Source: Phyto melanocephala
Taxonomy: Eukaryota; Arthropoda; Insecta; Diptera; Rhinophoridae
Length of the DNA stretch: 64,000 nt
Direction of reading: 5' to 3'
Assembly: GCA_941918925.1 (NCBI GenBank)
Contig: OW799233.1
Span: 44,196,275 to 44,260,274, forward strand
Below are positions 38,401 through 45,654 of the stretch, piece after piece. A program made the translations under genes and the position numbers. Positions within the stretch are counted from its first letter, which is position 1. Each line of letters starts with the position of its first letter. The notes under the pieces are model-generated. The model saw nothing but the letters and a program-made list of their open reading frames with translations, made no database searches and was not told the DNA's origin.

Positions 38401-41400
38401 TTATACAGAGTATACCAGCGCAGACGTTGCAACAATTACAGGGTTTGCAAACTGCCAACATCTTACAGGGTGTACAACTACAGGGAGTACAAAATTTGCA
38501 AAATTTACAAAATTTGCATAACATACAACAGTTTGCCCAACCTCAAGCATTGGGTGGCAACTTTTACATTTCTACCAGCCAGCCGGAAATGAATCAGTCA
38601 ACCCCGGACTTGCAACTGTATGCGAATACTCTGCAGGGATTGACGGCAAATCTAAATGGAACTTTTACTTTGCAACCGACATCAAATCAATTTACGACTG
38701 CTGCTCAATTACCACAAAATCAACCCCAACTTATAGCAGTATCCACAAATCCAGACGGCACCCAACAGATTATACAACTGCCGGCACAAGCACATCCCAC
38801 ACCAACACCAGCTACATATCAAACTTTACAGGCCACTAATACAGACAAGAAAATAGTACTACCCGTGACCCAGGGAAAACCTTTAAAGACCATGGCTACT
38901 AAGGCAGCCCAGCAGGCAGCAGCTAAAAATAAACTTAAAGCCACCACCGTGGTAAAACCAATACAATCGAAAATCAACGTTACCACTACAAACAATCACA
39001 TTACACCCCAATCCCACACTGTCAATGCGACACAACTGCTGAATCAACAATTCCTACATCAACTACAACAACAGGCTCAACAGAACAATACACAACCACA
39101 GCTAGTATTCCAAACGGCTCAGTCACAGCAGCAACAACCACAAATTATAATGCAGGCTCAACCGCAAAATATCATTTCTTTTGTTACGACCACAAATGAT
39201 GGAACGCAACAGCCGCAACTTCAATATGTTGCATTACCCACGGCTCCGCAAGCTGCTGAATTCAAGCCCCAAACACAAGCTTCTATATTTGCCACTAACA
39301 ACACTCAGCCTTTATTACAATCGGCCTATTTGCAAACAGATGCTAGTGGTAATTTGGTGTTAACCAATGCGCCACCCCAAACAACCGCCCCTCTACAACT
39401 GATAACCACTTCCCAGGGTCCCCAGGTTATTGGTACGTTAATACAACCCCAAACGTTGCAACTGCAAGGGGGAAATGTTATAACTACGACTTCAACGTCG
39501 ACAGCAGAGGGAGGCATACCACAACAGGGTGCGGGTCAAGCTCAACAACAGCAGGTGATTATTAGTGGCAATCCAGCGGCAGCTACAAGCGGCTTGGAAA
39601 TGTTAACGGCAGCTACAACGCCTCAGGTTATACTGGCTACTACCACGCAGCCCATGTATTATGGCCTAGAGACCATAGTGCAGAACACAGTCATGTCTTC
39701 GCAACAATTTGTATCCACCGCCATGCCAGGAGTCTTAAGTCAGAATGCCAGCTTCTCAGCTACTACTACCCAGGTATTTCAAGCCAGTAAAATAGAACCG
39801 TTAGTGGATATACCGGCTGGCTATGTTCTGCTCAATAATGTGGACGCTAATAATGCACTAATGCAAACACAACAGGCCACAAATGCTACTACAGCTGCAC
39901 AACAGCAAGCTAATCAAAATACGTTTATACAAGCTGCTCTACAGCAGCAGGCGCAAGCTTTAGCCGAGCAGCAACAACAGCAAGCTCAAAATCAAGTTTA
40001 TCGTCTGCAAACACCACCAGTAAGCACAGCTCAAACTTTCCAATTGCAAACGCAACCTCAAATAATGGTAACGCAACAGCCCCATGTTCAAACTACAAAC
40101 ACGACAGCGACACAACCACAATTTGTGGGGGCTACAAATCAGCCAACAACTAATGTTAATTTAGTTAGCGCTAAAGTCGCACCAGTTGCTCAGATTAAAA
40201 GAACCAAGACTACTATTCCAGGAGCCGCAATAACTAAAGTGCAACCACAGGTGGTGAATAAAGTGATGCCAAATGTCGTGCAAGTAAATACACAGCCACA
40301 ACATCAGAAAATTAAACTACAAAACTCACAGCTACAAACACAACCGACAATAGGAACAAATCTAAAACAATCAAATACACATATAGTGCAACAACCACAA
40401 ATACCAGTTACTATAACAGTAACTCCCCAGCAAACGACAACAAACAGCCAACTTATTACTGCAACAACAAATACAGCAGCAGCTGCAGTTACGACCACGA
40501 CGTCAACAGCCGCAAATAAGAAAACTAATATGATCAGACCGCTACATAAAGTAGAAGTTAAACCGAAAGTTATGAAAACCGCCGCAGCAACAGTGGTTAG
40601 CAAAAACACAACAAACAACTCTACTACGCCCTCAAATCAGCTACAAACGCCAGCTGTTACCGCTAACAACAAGGTGATAGTGTTGAAACCCCAGCAACAA
40701 CAGCAGCAATTGGCACCGCCAACACAACCAGTTGTGACAATAAATAATAACCGAACACCAGCAAATATACCGCAAATAGCAGAAGAACCTGCAACCATAA
40801 TACCGCTTACAAATCTAAACGAATCGACCGAAAGTTCAGAATTTTTAAACATACAACATGTGGCCAATACACATCAACAACATTACAATGTCGCAGATGC
40901 CTTATTAATGGACGATACATCGCAGATGAATCAGCAAACACTATCACATTGTAGTTTTTCCAATACAACGAACAATTATGAATCGGCAGCAACAGCCCAT
41001 CCATCTACTGCAGCAACAACACATTCACACAGTGCAAATGCGACGGATAGTGTTAGCAATATATTGCCCACCATACAAAGAATGCCGCAGTATACCAACA
41101 TTAATATAGTAAATCCGTTGCAACAGTATTCCACTACTAACACCCTGACCACCTCAACGTCATCAACCACCAGCAGTTCTACCGTAACGCGGCCGACAAA
41201 TCGTGTTTTACCCATGCAACAAAGACAATATGAACAACATTCCCAAAGCACTTGCAGCACTACTTCTTCTACTTCTACGGTAGCAGTTGCACAAATAGCC
41301 ACACATTTTACACACACCACAACAACAAATTCACAGATCTCACAAAATTCTCACAACCAAACCACTGCAGGCGATGCGGCACAGCCAACAGCTCCAAAAA

Positions 41401-43702
41401 CAAACGTAAATAAAATTGCCTACGAGGCTGAGGTAAAACAAATGTTGCTTCACTCGCCCCAACAGCAAAATGAGGTCCAGCAAACCATACAGGCTCAACA
41501 ACAACAACAACAACAGCATGTTCTACAATTGCAACAGCAGAGTGTGCACCAGAATTTATCGAAAACCTCTCCACCTGCACTAACATACGAACTACAAGCC
41601 AAACAGCAGGAAGCTAACACAAAATTGTGTCTACATGACATGAATTATGTGCACACCACAATGACAGAATTTGTTAACCCCTCTACGCCCGAAGGATGTC
41701 TAATAACCGATCCGAAATTTCCACCAGAAGGTGAAGTCATACTCGGCTCGGATTGTTGTGATAATGAGGAAGATGTTGTTGAAGCCTTAAATTCCGCCAA
41801 TCCAGAGGAACAGGTAACAGAAGAAGCAGCACAAGATGAAGAAGAAGAGGATGATGATTTTAGCTTAAAGATGCCTTCGGCAGATGGTTCCGATAATCTA
41901 TCGATGGATAGTGATGAGCCGGCTGTTAAGGAGAAGATAAGCAAAATTCTAGACAATCTAACCAACGAAGATTGTAATGATTCGCTTAACACCTCTACCA
42001 CCATCGAAGCTCAAGTGGAAATGGCCTGCAGCAATCAGTACCTTAATGCCACCTTAACAGCCGAAAATCTGGAAAACACTAATGAGCAGCAGCCTCAATT
42101 AATGCCCGCAGATGCTAATGACTATTATACACCTACCACTGAGGAAACGACAGCCTTTATAGCCGCTCAACTGGCCAGTGAAAATCTGAAGGAACAACAG
42201 CAACAGATTAATGAAAACTACAGCAATATAATAGAAACTCAAACGTCTTCAAAAATTCAAGAGCAAGTGGAACATTCAATGAACAGCAACTATATATCGA
42301 ACTGTTCCAATACCCTAACAAACGCCTCGAATATAAACACTATACAGCAGCCGCCGGAGGTTCCCCGCACCATGTCGTCAAATCAGGCACTTCAGCCACC
42401 CTCAAGAGATCCGAAACGAATAAGCGGACCCCATTTACTATACGAAATACAAAGCGAAGACGGTTTCACCTACAAGTCATCATCGATCACTGAGGTATGG
42501 GAGAAAGTATTCGAGGCAGTACAAGTGGCCCGACGGGCCAATGGTCTAGCGCCTCTGCCTGAAGGCCCTTTAGCCGATATGAGTGGGGTGCAAATGATTG
42601 GCCTTAAGACGAATGCTTTGAAATATCTCATCGAACAATTACCGGGCGTGGAAAAATGCACTAAATACACCCCCAAATATCATAGACGTAATAGTTCAAA
42701 TTCATCCTTCCATTCGGTCTCTTCTGCCGCATCGATGTCCTCTTCATCCTCAATGAATGGTAATGCTTCTATGACTGCTACGCTAGATACCGATTGCAAT
42801 AGCATGGACTATGCTTCGGATCAAGAGGATTTGCCAGAAAATCCCTACGACAGTGCGCGCTGTGAACCATATTCAAAGCGTTCGGAATATGATATGTTTA
42901 GTTGGTTAGCCTCGAGACACCGTAAGCAACCGGTACAAGTATTTGTACAGCCATCGGACAATGAATTGGTGCCCAGGTAAAATGTTTTGTTTAAAATTCA
43001 ATTTTCTAAAACAGAAAATTAAAATTTTTATATTTTATTATTGTATTGTAGACGTGGTACGGGCAGTAATTTACCCATGGCAATGAAATATCGCACCTTA
43101 AAGGAAACATATAAAGATTATGTGGGTGTGTTCCGTTCTCACATACATGGGCGTGGTCTATATTGTACAAAGGATATTGAAGCTGGTAGGCATTTTGTTA
43201 AACTTGAATTTTTTTCATTAAAAATTGCTGTCAAAATAGAATTTTTATATTTTGTTTTTTCTCTTTTTTTTTAGGTGAAATGGTTATTGAATACGCTGGC
43301 GAATTAATACGTTCGACTTTGACAGATCAACGCGAGCGTTACTACAATAGTCGCGGTATTGGCTGTTATATGTTTAAAATCGATGATCACCTGGTGGTTG
43401 ATGCTACAATGCGTGGCAATGCAGCTAGATTTATAAATCATTCTTGTGAGGTAAGTCATGACACCACTAAAACACTAAATAAAGAAATAAATTTAATAAT
43501 CTTTATATTTCTTTCACTCACTTTTCAGCCCAATTGCTATTCCAAAGTTGTTGATATTTTGGGCCATAAGCATATAATAATTTTTGCCCTACGACGTATT
43601 GTCCAAGGGGAGGAATTGACTTACGATTACAAATTTCCATTTGAGGATGAAAAAATTCCCTGTTCGTGTGGTTCGAAAAGATGTCGAAAGTACTTAAACT
43701 AA
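4197..43702 (+). CDS. trx: trithorax, histone H3K4 methyltransferase (eight coding exons)
   Basis: Joined coding exons: 4197-5420, 31831-32986, 33097-33477, 33543-33749, 33856-42976, 43052-43185, 43275-43450, 43529-43702. Every junction is GT/AG, all phases agree, and the sum is 12,573 nt (4,190 residues plus stop). Drosophila TRX is about 3,726 residues, so this protein is longer, mostly in Gln/Asn/Thr-rich sequence. The start MGRSKFPGKPSKSINRKR matches the Drosophila N-terminus as I know it. Approximate domains: nuclear-receptor-like zinc region 933-1023, PHD fingers 1454-1660, divergent bromodomain 1796-1855, extended PHD 1928-2032, FYRN from 2072, Taspase1 site at 2405-2411, FYRC 3847-3930, WDR5-binding motif 3988-3993, SET 4054-4170, post-SET to 4190. 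The known role of the family is H3K4 methylation in a COMPASS-like complex that maintains active Hox gene expression against Polycomb repression. All recognised catalytic and zinc-binding motifs look intact. Confidence 0.97.
5935..6200 (+). mobile_element. Helitron-like 5'-end fragment
   Basis: ATGTATATAAGTAACG is followed by GACTGACTGATTCATC and CACAGCCCAAATGC, the style of opening seen in insect Helitron families, and then by GGGGGTAAATGG and GTAAAATCGGTAA phrases shared with 220-260 in this window. There is no matching 3' end nearby. The retrotransposon that follows may have split it. Family assignment is by resemblance only. Confidence 0.35.
6450..7379 (+). pseudogene. LINE ORF1 with PHD-like finger, one nonsense codon
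   Basis: The frame starts at ATG 6450 (MPVNKIIKCALCHDG) and is interrupted by TAA at 6513-6515, then continues in the same frame to 7379. Cysteines and histidine spaced C-x2-C, C-x2-C, H, C, then C-x2-C (residues about 9-60) form a PHD-type finger; the premature stop falls between the first and second zinc pairs. Beyond it is a helical, probably coiled-coil stretch and a C-terminal region typical of nucleic-acid-binding ORF1 proteins. An ORF caller would start at the downstream ATG 6543 and miss half the finger. Confidence 0.8.
7643..10513 (+). pseudogene. LINE ORF2: endonuclease and reverse transcriptase, one nonsense codon
   Basis: About 956 codons in one frame, broken only by TGA at 7940-7942, inside the endonuclease domain between SETWLK and RGGGVGIYI. 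Endonuclease motifs seen: INCQS, SETW, GDFNCN. Reverse-transcriptase motifs seen: SVGNDGIP, LRPISICP, SQYAFRNGH, LVSLDLSKAFNSI, GVPQGSVLGP and the catalytic FADD. The second conserved Asp of the KAFD motif is Asn here (KAFN), a possible second lesion. The likely initiator is ATG 7643 or 7694. Confidence 0.85.
10891..10918 (+). repeat. TAAA-repeat tail of the LINE
   Basis: Six tandem TAAA-type units directly after the AT-rich 3' region of the retrotransposon. They mark its 3' end and are the primer-tail type expected of target-primed reverse transcription. Confidence 0.75.
11066..11620 (+). mobile_element. mariner-superfamily fragment, 5' half
   Basis: A terminal-repeat-like AAGGGTGGTTAAATTTTAAG at 11067 is preceded by TA, and a transposase N-terminus follows from 11175. 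The element stops soon after the DNA-binding region; no catalytic domain or 3' terminal repeat is seen. Confidence 0.6.
11175..11600 (+). pseudogene. DUF4817-type transposase, N-terminal part only
   Basis: Frame YTIEQRVKIIKAYFENGRS to FEQTGSVGDV is the helix-turn-helix region (DUF4817-like) of a mariner-superfamily transposase. It continues to RRCAQQLHL and stops at 11487; beyond, in shifted frames, HLYKVQLTTELKPLEHSKRR matches the linker preceding the catalytic domain in this family. The same region is present on the minus strand at 21579-22000. The gene is truncated and frameshifted. Confidence 0.65.
11620..12745. repeat. degenerate tandem repeat block
   Basis: Several diverged units of about 110 bp share phrases such as GGTACCTTTTGTATTTTC, TATGGGCGA and CTACGTTTATGAA (around 11610, 11740, 11850, 11960). 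They resemble phrases at 1-200, so they may be the inside of the same Helitron-like family. Coding capacity is absent. Confidence 0.45.
12746..13700 (+). mobile_element. mini-me/DINE-like element, older subfamily
   Basis: It starts with TATACCCGCCACC and an inverted GGTGGGGGTATA, followed by GTCATTCCGTTTGTAAC, a CCATAAAGCATATATATTC core and a (GTCC/GTCT)n microsatellite at about 12881-12902. This order (hairpin, TA-rich core, GTC-C/T repeat) is that of the dipteran mini-me elements. Internal ACGCCCAC phrases recur to about 13530. The 3' end is not clear. TAGCACTTTTA occurs just before the start and again at about 14249, possibly a duplication, but the motif is locally common. Confidence 0.6.
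15496..15676. mobile_element. 181-bp MITE, copy 1
   Basis: It begins ATGGGTCGATTATGGATAGC and ends with an imperfect inverted copy (CATAATGGACCCAT). Inside are further internal inverted segments built on TTGCCAGTTGCCA and GGCAACTGACAG. A second copy of exactly the same length lies at 49606-49786. It is non-coding. Confidence 0.75.
16492..17690 (-). mobile_element. Tc1-family element, 5' truncated
   Basis: The 3' end, preceded by TA, reads CAGTGGTGGCCTTATAATTA at 16492; a subterminal copy of the ATAATTAGAAAC motif lies near 16703. This is the terminal-plus-subterminal repeat layout of Tc1 elements such as S or Bari. The transposase lies on the minus strand, and no partner terminal repeat is found beyond 17662. 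There the sequence passes into mini-me-like DNA, so the 5' end was lost. Confidence 0.75.
16750..17662 (-). pseudogene. Tc1 DD34E transposase, frameshifted, third catalytic residue lost
   Basis: Two overlapping minus frames (17662-17114 and 17199-16750) make one transposase with a frameshift near 17150-17200. Motifs are LWSDESKFNLF (first Asp), HGGGSIMVWG, FQHDNDPKH (second Asp) and SPDLNPIVNLW, where the family has NPIENLW; the catalytic Glu is Val (GTA instead of GAA, about 16941). The first helix-turn-helix is missing or shifted, with a stop in frame upstream of the first Met. Confidence 0.85.
17700..18261 (+). mobile_element. mini-me/DINE-like element, 3' part
   Basis: It ends with GTGAAGGGTATT, the palindrome ATTCGGGACGGCCGAAT and CTTACTTG at 18261, the same 3' module as the copies at 54-56 and 61-63 kb. 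Inside are three diverged direct repeats of about 120-150 bp, each with GGTATCA...AAAGGGCTTGAC and an AAAATGGCGG-type phrase (17890, 18045, 18160). The Tc1 remnant replaces its 5' part. Confidence 0.65.
18300..18893 (-). mobile_element. mini-me/DINE-like element, inverted, 5'-truncated
   Basis: Read on the minus strand it contains the core phrases GAATCGAATGAGCC and GTTGGTTGAAATCAACAC followed by the internal TGAGCAAATAAACACGACTG and GACAAATCGGTTTGAAACTA phrases shared with 27481-28000. It lies head-to-head with the copy ending at 18261. No coding function is seen. Confidence 0.5.
18955..19800 (-). pseudogene. DUF4817-type mariner transposase, C-terminal part, broken
   Basis: Minus frames read FGEQFISRNGPVS, then after stops CDLTPLDYFLWGYVKSLVY, EALEYNITRVI and RGQHLHEVIFKR. 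This is the C-terminal catalytic region (third acidic residue in TPLDYFLWG) of the mariner-superfamily group whose N-termini occur at 11175 and 21579. The frame is broken by several stops and by a 72-bp insertion at 19307-19378. Confidence 0.65.
19307..19378 (-). mobile_element. 72-bp SINE-like retroposon with 16-bp target duplication
   Basis: The 16-mer TGTGTGGCATGTGGCA occurs at 19291-19306 and again at 19379-19394. The 72 bp between them read, on the minus strand, GGTTAGGTCCGGCAGCCG ... TTGTGATAAAAAAAA: a GC-rich body ending in an A-tract directly before the duplication. This is the structure of a retroposed copy and it interrupts a transposase pseudogene. The body resembles a GGTTAGGT...TTGTGATA repeat common in higher flies (from memory). 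Confidence 0.6.
19880..19985 (-). mobile_element. mini-me-like 5' module, short fragment
   Basis: The minus strand shows AAATTTCTAAAATATG followed by TTTCCGACCCCATAAAG, as in the 5' module of the elements at 54-63 kb. The hairpin region is diverged and no 3' module is present. Confidence 0.45.
21144..22111 (-). mobile_element. mariner-superfamily element nested in mariner
   Basis: Terminal inverted repeats CAGGGTGGGCCAAAAGAAAC (21144) and GGTTTCTTTTGGCCCACCCTG (ending 22111) are flanked by the TA duplication (21142-21143, 22112-22113). The element is 968 bp and carries a minus-strand transposase that runs straight into the terminal repeat, so about 300 bp of its 3' coding end have been deleted. 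Confidence 0.85.
21170..22000 (-). pseudogene. DUF4817/DDE-type transposase, frameshifted and C-terminally truncated
   Basis: Minus frames: helix-turn-helix region ...FNVRISPSEAMIRCLVDR, linker SRTAKNIERVQQSINEAPE and YPYKVQLVQELKPANHR, then after a frameshift near 21577 SDEVHFHLNGFVNKQNCRFW (first Asp), FFENEDGSAVTVNGERYR, WFQQDGATARD (second Asp) and WPARSPDLTAPD. The third acidic position is reached and then the frame collapses into the terminal repeat. No clear initiator ATG is left; the first good Met (21869) is inside the DNA-binding part. Confidence 0.75.
22212..22521. mobile_element. 310-bp MITE nested in the mariner
   Basis: TAATACACGGCATGTTTTTT near the left end is matched by an inverted copy, ACATGCCGTGTATTA, near the right end; the matched arm extends through ACATCTGACTT, about 32 bp in all. 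The inside is non-coding. It interrupts the mariner at 20707-22643. Confidence 0.75.
22650..23550. other. unassigned intronic segment
   Basis: This stretch is less AT-rich than its surroundings and has medium-length open frames on both strands (for example 23047-23346 +). I recognise no family and see no splice-consistent gene. It may be the remains of an unrecognised transposon. Confidence 0.3.
23553..24103 (-). mobile_element. mini-me/DINE-like element, both ends present
   Basis: Read on the minus strand it starts TATACCCTTCACACGACAGT, continues with TTTGTAATTTCTAC, a TCCTTTAAAG core and TTTGTCCGTGTG, and ends with TGTAAAGGGTATAACAG and the palindrome ATTCGGCACAGCGGAAT. It is about 550 bp and diverged from the younger copies at 54-63 kb. 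Confidence 0.65.
24957..24999. repeat. (TATG)n microsatellite
   Basis: About ten ATGT tetramers with one interruption (AAGT). Simple repeat. Confidence 0.9.
25698..26012. mobile_element. 315-bp MITE, copy 1 (nested in Tc1)
   Basis: It starts AAGGCCATGACTGACTATC and ends with the inverted copy GATAGTCAGTCATGGCCTT. A second copy of exactly 315 bp and near-identical sequence, in reverse orientation, lies at 63578-63892. The inside is non-coding. It sits between the Tc1 left repeat and its transposase, so it inserted after the Tc1. Confidence 0.9.
26279..27290 (+). pseudogene. Tc1 transposase, several stops and frameshifts
   Basis: It starts at ATG 26279 (MKKLSKTTEESIRAMTKRG) with a helix-turn-helix, then an in-frame TAA at 26381. 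Around 26640 it shifts one base to continue as LKFAKEHKTRTVDDWKRV. Catalytic motifs are PDESKFNRF, QQDGDKKH and NPIENLW; all three acidic residues are still there, although PDESKF replaces the usual SDESKF. Further stops occur near 26786, 26840 and 27015. Ends with NDVLQNKGLWTKY. Confidence 0.8.
27481..28655 (+). mobile_element. mini-me/DINE-like element, 5' truncated
   Basis: It starts in the core (TATATATTCTGAATGC) directly at the Tc1 boundary, has GGTTGAAATCAACTTTTAA and TATGAGCAAATAAACACGAC, and ends with GTGAAGGGTATT, TTCGTCACGGCCGA and GTTCTTATTTT. The Helitron at 28663 begins a few bases after its 3' end. Confidence 0.6.
28060..28520 (+). repeat. direct repeats inside the mini-me-like element
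   Basis: About four diverged units of 115-130 bp, each with GGGTATCAAATAAAAGGGC, TTGACTAG and AGAATACAG, followed by an AAGATGGC or AAAATGGCGG phrase (units near 28070, 28200, 28335, 28451). The same unit type is found at 17880-18200. Confidence 0.65.
28738..29150. repeat. 121-bp tandem repeat in the Helitron
   Basis: About 3.5 units begin near 28740, 28861, 28982 and 29103. Each contains ATAACTTTTTTTATGGGCG, GTGCCCACTTTTCTAATCAC, CAGCTCAATATGTGTGC and AAATCGGTCCAGTGCAAG. Units are about 90% alike. The open frames over this block (28814-29126) are repeat artefacts. Confidence 0.85.
29249..29284. repeat. (AC)n microsatellite
   Basis: Dinucleotide AC repeat with two interruptions, inside the Helitron. 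Confidence 0.9.
30900..31345 (-). pseudogene. DUF4817-type mariner transposase fragment
   Basis: The minus frame 31344-31114 reads CGLLVDNINGHHRHALRTDK, NVAAVVESVQLNPRTSIRSR and YQQLLRI, matching the linker region of this transposase group (compare 21700-21840). In a shifted frame LAQQLMANDYPIHFVMALE follows. Neither DNA-binding start nor catalytic domain is recognisable. Confidence 0.55.
31831..32986 (+). CDS. trx: trx coding exon 2 (residues 409-794)
   Basis: Acceptor TTTCTTGCAG, donor AAAA|GTGAGT at 32987. It contains a Ser/Asn-rich start, a conserved-looking basic segment (KKTVTFKNVLETSDDKSAVK and RPSRLTEILKN), a strongly acidic block at 32523-32600 and a basic block RSSRSSRVIKPNKRLIED near the end. 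The first Met after the acceptor is residue 461 (31987), a possible start for an isoform that skips exon 1. Confidence 0.92.
33097..33477 (+). CDS. trx: trx coding exon 3
   Basis: Acceptor TTTTCTTAG ends at 33096; donor ACACCA|GTGAGT at 33478. The split codons at both ends join in frame (AAT, ATT). It encodes a Ser/Ala/Thr-rich linker just before the zinc region. An ORF read-through to 33485 uses intron bases. Confidence 0.9.
33543..33749 (+). CDS. trx: trx coding exon 4 (first half of the nuclear-receptor-like zinc region)
   Basis: Acceptor GATTACAG, donor AGATG|GTAAGT with the exon ending at 33749. It codes for HQCAVCSSM (C933, C936) and LSCEHCRKF, the first zinc module of the nuclear-receptor-type DNA-binding region known in Drosophila TRX. 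The second module starts exon 5. Confidence 0.9.
33856..42976 (+). CDS. trx: trx coding exon 5 (9.1 kb; zinc region to WDR5 motif)
   Basis: Acceptor TTATCCAG, donor CCCAG|GTAAAA. In order it encodes: ERCSYCWLKKC (second zinc module, C1015-C1023), PHD1 from C1454, PHD2, PHD3 at 1605-1660, a divergent bromodomain-like stretch near 1796-1855, an extended PHD at 1928-2032 ending YCPQH, FYRN from FHIGSLE (2072), Taspase1 site QVDGVDD (nt 38100-38120), a C2HC finger-like motif at 2430-2450, about 1,350 residues rich in Gln, Asn and Thr, an acidic block near 41820-41860, FYRC from GPHLLYEIQ (3847) and DSARCEPY (3988) before the SET domain. Upstream frame bases 33777-33855 belong to the intron. Confidence 0.95.
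43052..43185 (+). CDS. trx: trx coding exon 6 (start of SET)
   Basis: Acceptor TATTGTAG, donor GCTG|GTAGGC. It encodes RGTGSNLPMAMKYR, then VGVFRSHIHGRGLYCTKDIE, the beginning of the SET domain including the GRG motif that contacts S-adenosylmethionine. Confidence 0.93.
43275..43450 (+). CDS. trx: trx coding exon 7 (SET core)
   Basis: Acceptor TTTTTTAG, donor GAG|GTAAGT. It encodes EMVIEYAGELIRSTLTDQRE, RGIGCYMFKIDDHLVVDA and ARFINHSCE; the NHSC half of the NHSCxPN pseudoknot motif ends the exon. Confidence 0.95.
43529..43702 (+). CDS. trx: trx coding exon 8 (end of SET, post-SET)
   Basis: Acceptor CTTTTCAG. It begins with PNCYSKV, completing the NHSCEPN motif, then GEELTYDYKFPFED with the catalytic-site tyrosines, and the post-SET cysteines CSCGSKRCRKYLN before TAA at 43700. 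All zinc-binding cysteines of the post-SET module are present. Confidence 0.96.
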   Translation, partial: PNCYSKVVDILGHKHIIIFALRRIVQGEELTYDYKFPFEDEKIPCSCGSKRCRKYLN

Positions 43703-45654
43703 AGAGTAGGCGAGAGCAAAAGAGAGTTGGAGGTAAAAAAATTAATGGGTATATTGAGCATAGAAATTCAACTTGAATACAAAAAGCATAAAGTGATTTA
43801 AAACAAATGAAAAGTGATTTTTAAATAATTATTTTGAAGCAAAAAAAAAATATATATAAAAAAAACATTTTCATGTCTGTGTATTTATTATATACTCATA
43901 GTTTAAATATAATTAAATTACAACAATAGCAACAACAGCAAAATAATGAAATAATAATTATTAATTTCAAAAAAAGTAATGCAGCATAAACTTAACAACT
44001 AAATCTAAATATATTAATTAAAAAAATTAAACATTAATTCGAAAAGAAGCTAAAACAAACAAATTACAAGAAATATATCAACGAATATTAAAATAGTTTT
44101 TATTTACAATTTTGTAAACTTAATAAAATCAAAAAAAAAAAAAAAAAGAATATTTTAAAGAGCTTTTCAGATATCTACAAGAGAAATGTTGATTTTGTAA
44201 TTAAAAAAAGAAAATTAATTAAACAAATTTCGTGTTTTCCATTTTTTATCGGTTTTGTTTGTTTATGAAAATATTTTCTTAAAATCCCATATGACAACTT
44301 GTCTAATAAACATTCCACAGAATTTATTTTGTTAGTTTTTCATGTAAATTATGCGTCAGTAGAGCTTCGTAAAATATTTTTGAAATTTTTTTTACAATCG
44401 ACCAATTTTTCCATTTTTCTATTACGGCAATAAGTTATTTATTTTAACTCTGTGTTTTAACTTTTACACAAATATTTTGTTAAAATTTTAAATTGTCTAA
44501 AAATCAATGTTCGAAAATTTAAACCATTTTATTAGCGTTACCAACTTTCTTTTTTAATATGTCTGCATCTGCCAAACTTATATTTTTTTTATTCTACAAT
44601 AAATAATTTAAAGTATCAAGTTGGTTAAAAACGTTTTATAAAATTCGAAATTTTTTGCTTTAAAGTTTTTTTTTTCAATTATAAAAATTAATAAAAAAAT
44701 GTGTGACATATGCAGAAATATATACAAAATCAAAATGCATGTATTATTTAATTGTTGTGTTTGTTGCCGGGATGTATATACATATGTACCTTATGAATAT
44801 GCCCTGATTTAAACTATAACTTAAAATACATATGTATGTTTAGTTATGTAAAGGTACAATATACAAAATCTATTTATTTACTTTTTCGAAGTTGCAAAAA
44901 TACTTATTTTGCATTAATATTGGAAATTATTGTTAAAATTTTAATAACATCAAATTTGTCGGCACCTAAAATTAAAATAAGTTAATGTTCGAAAATTCGA
45001 AAATATGTTTTTTTTAGTTTCAATGATGTAAACGGGCATTTTTAGTTGAAATTTTGTTTAAAAAAATAAAAGAAATTAAAAATTCAAAACTTGAAATATT
45101 GTCAATTTTTGTTTTGCTTTAATAATACATATCGATGGCTTCATGTAAAAAGGGCGTATCTTGATTTTTAACAAAAACAAGTTTTCAATGTTTTCTAGTA
45201 GTTCTTACACACACACACATCACCCTTAAAAAATTAAGTGCTTTATGGATGGAAATAACGGATTTATGACCAAATAAAAAAGCTCTAACTCAATACATTC
45301 TTTTTAATTTTATTCTTTCTCCTGTTAAGTAGTAAAAAATCGAGTAACGCCTTTTTTCTGTTAAGCCATCGATATATTAAGAGAAAAATACATTGTTAAA
45401 CTCAATCATAAGCAAATATTTTTGATCACAAAGAATCTTAATTTATATTTTAATTTTAAAGTTTTAAATTATGGAAGAATATTTTAAAGAAATTTTCATA
45501 TAATATAGTGTTATAACAAATTCTAATTTAATGTTAACTGAAAGTAATCTATTTATTACAACTAGTACATAATTTCGAACTTAAAAATAATTAAACATTT
45601 TAAATTAAGCAGTTCTAATTTGGTTTTTGCAAGTTGAGAATTCCTTTTATTAAA
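43703..45654 (+). other. trx 3' UTR and AT-rich downstream DNA
   Basis: Very AT-rich sequence without coding signal. AATAAA at 44122-44127, followed by a poly-A-like stretch, is a candidate polyadenylation signal, giving a 3' UTR of about 430 nt. Later AATAAA motifs are frequent because of composition, so longer UTRs cannot be excluded. Confidence 0.5.

Noticed and set aside
33935..42004. Many long minus-strand frames opposite trx exon 5 (e.g. 33935-34705)
   Set aside because: The plus strand has intact conserved domains; the antisense frames have repeat composition and no recognised motifs.
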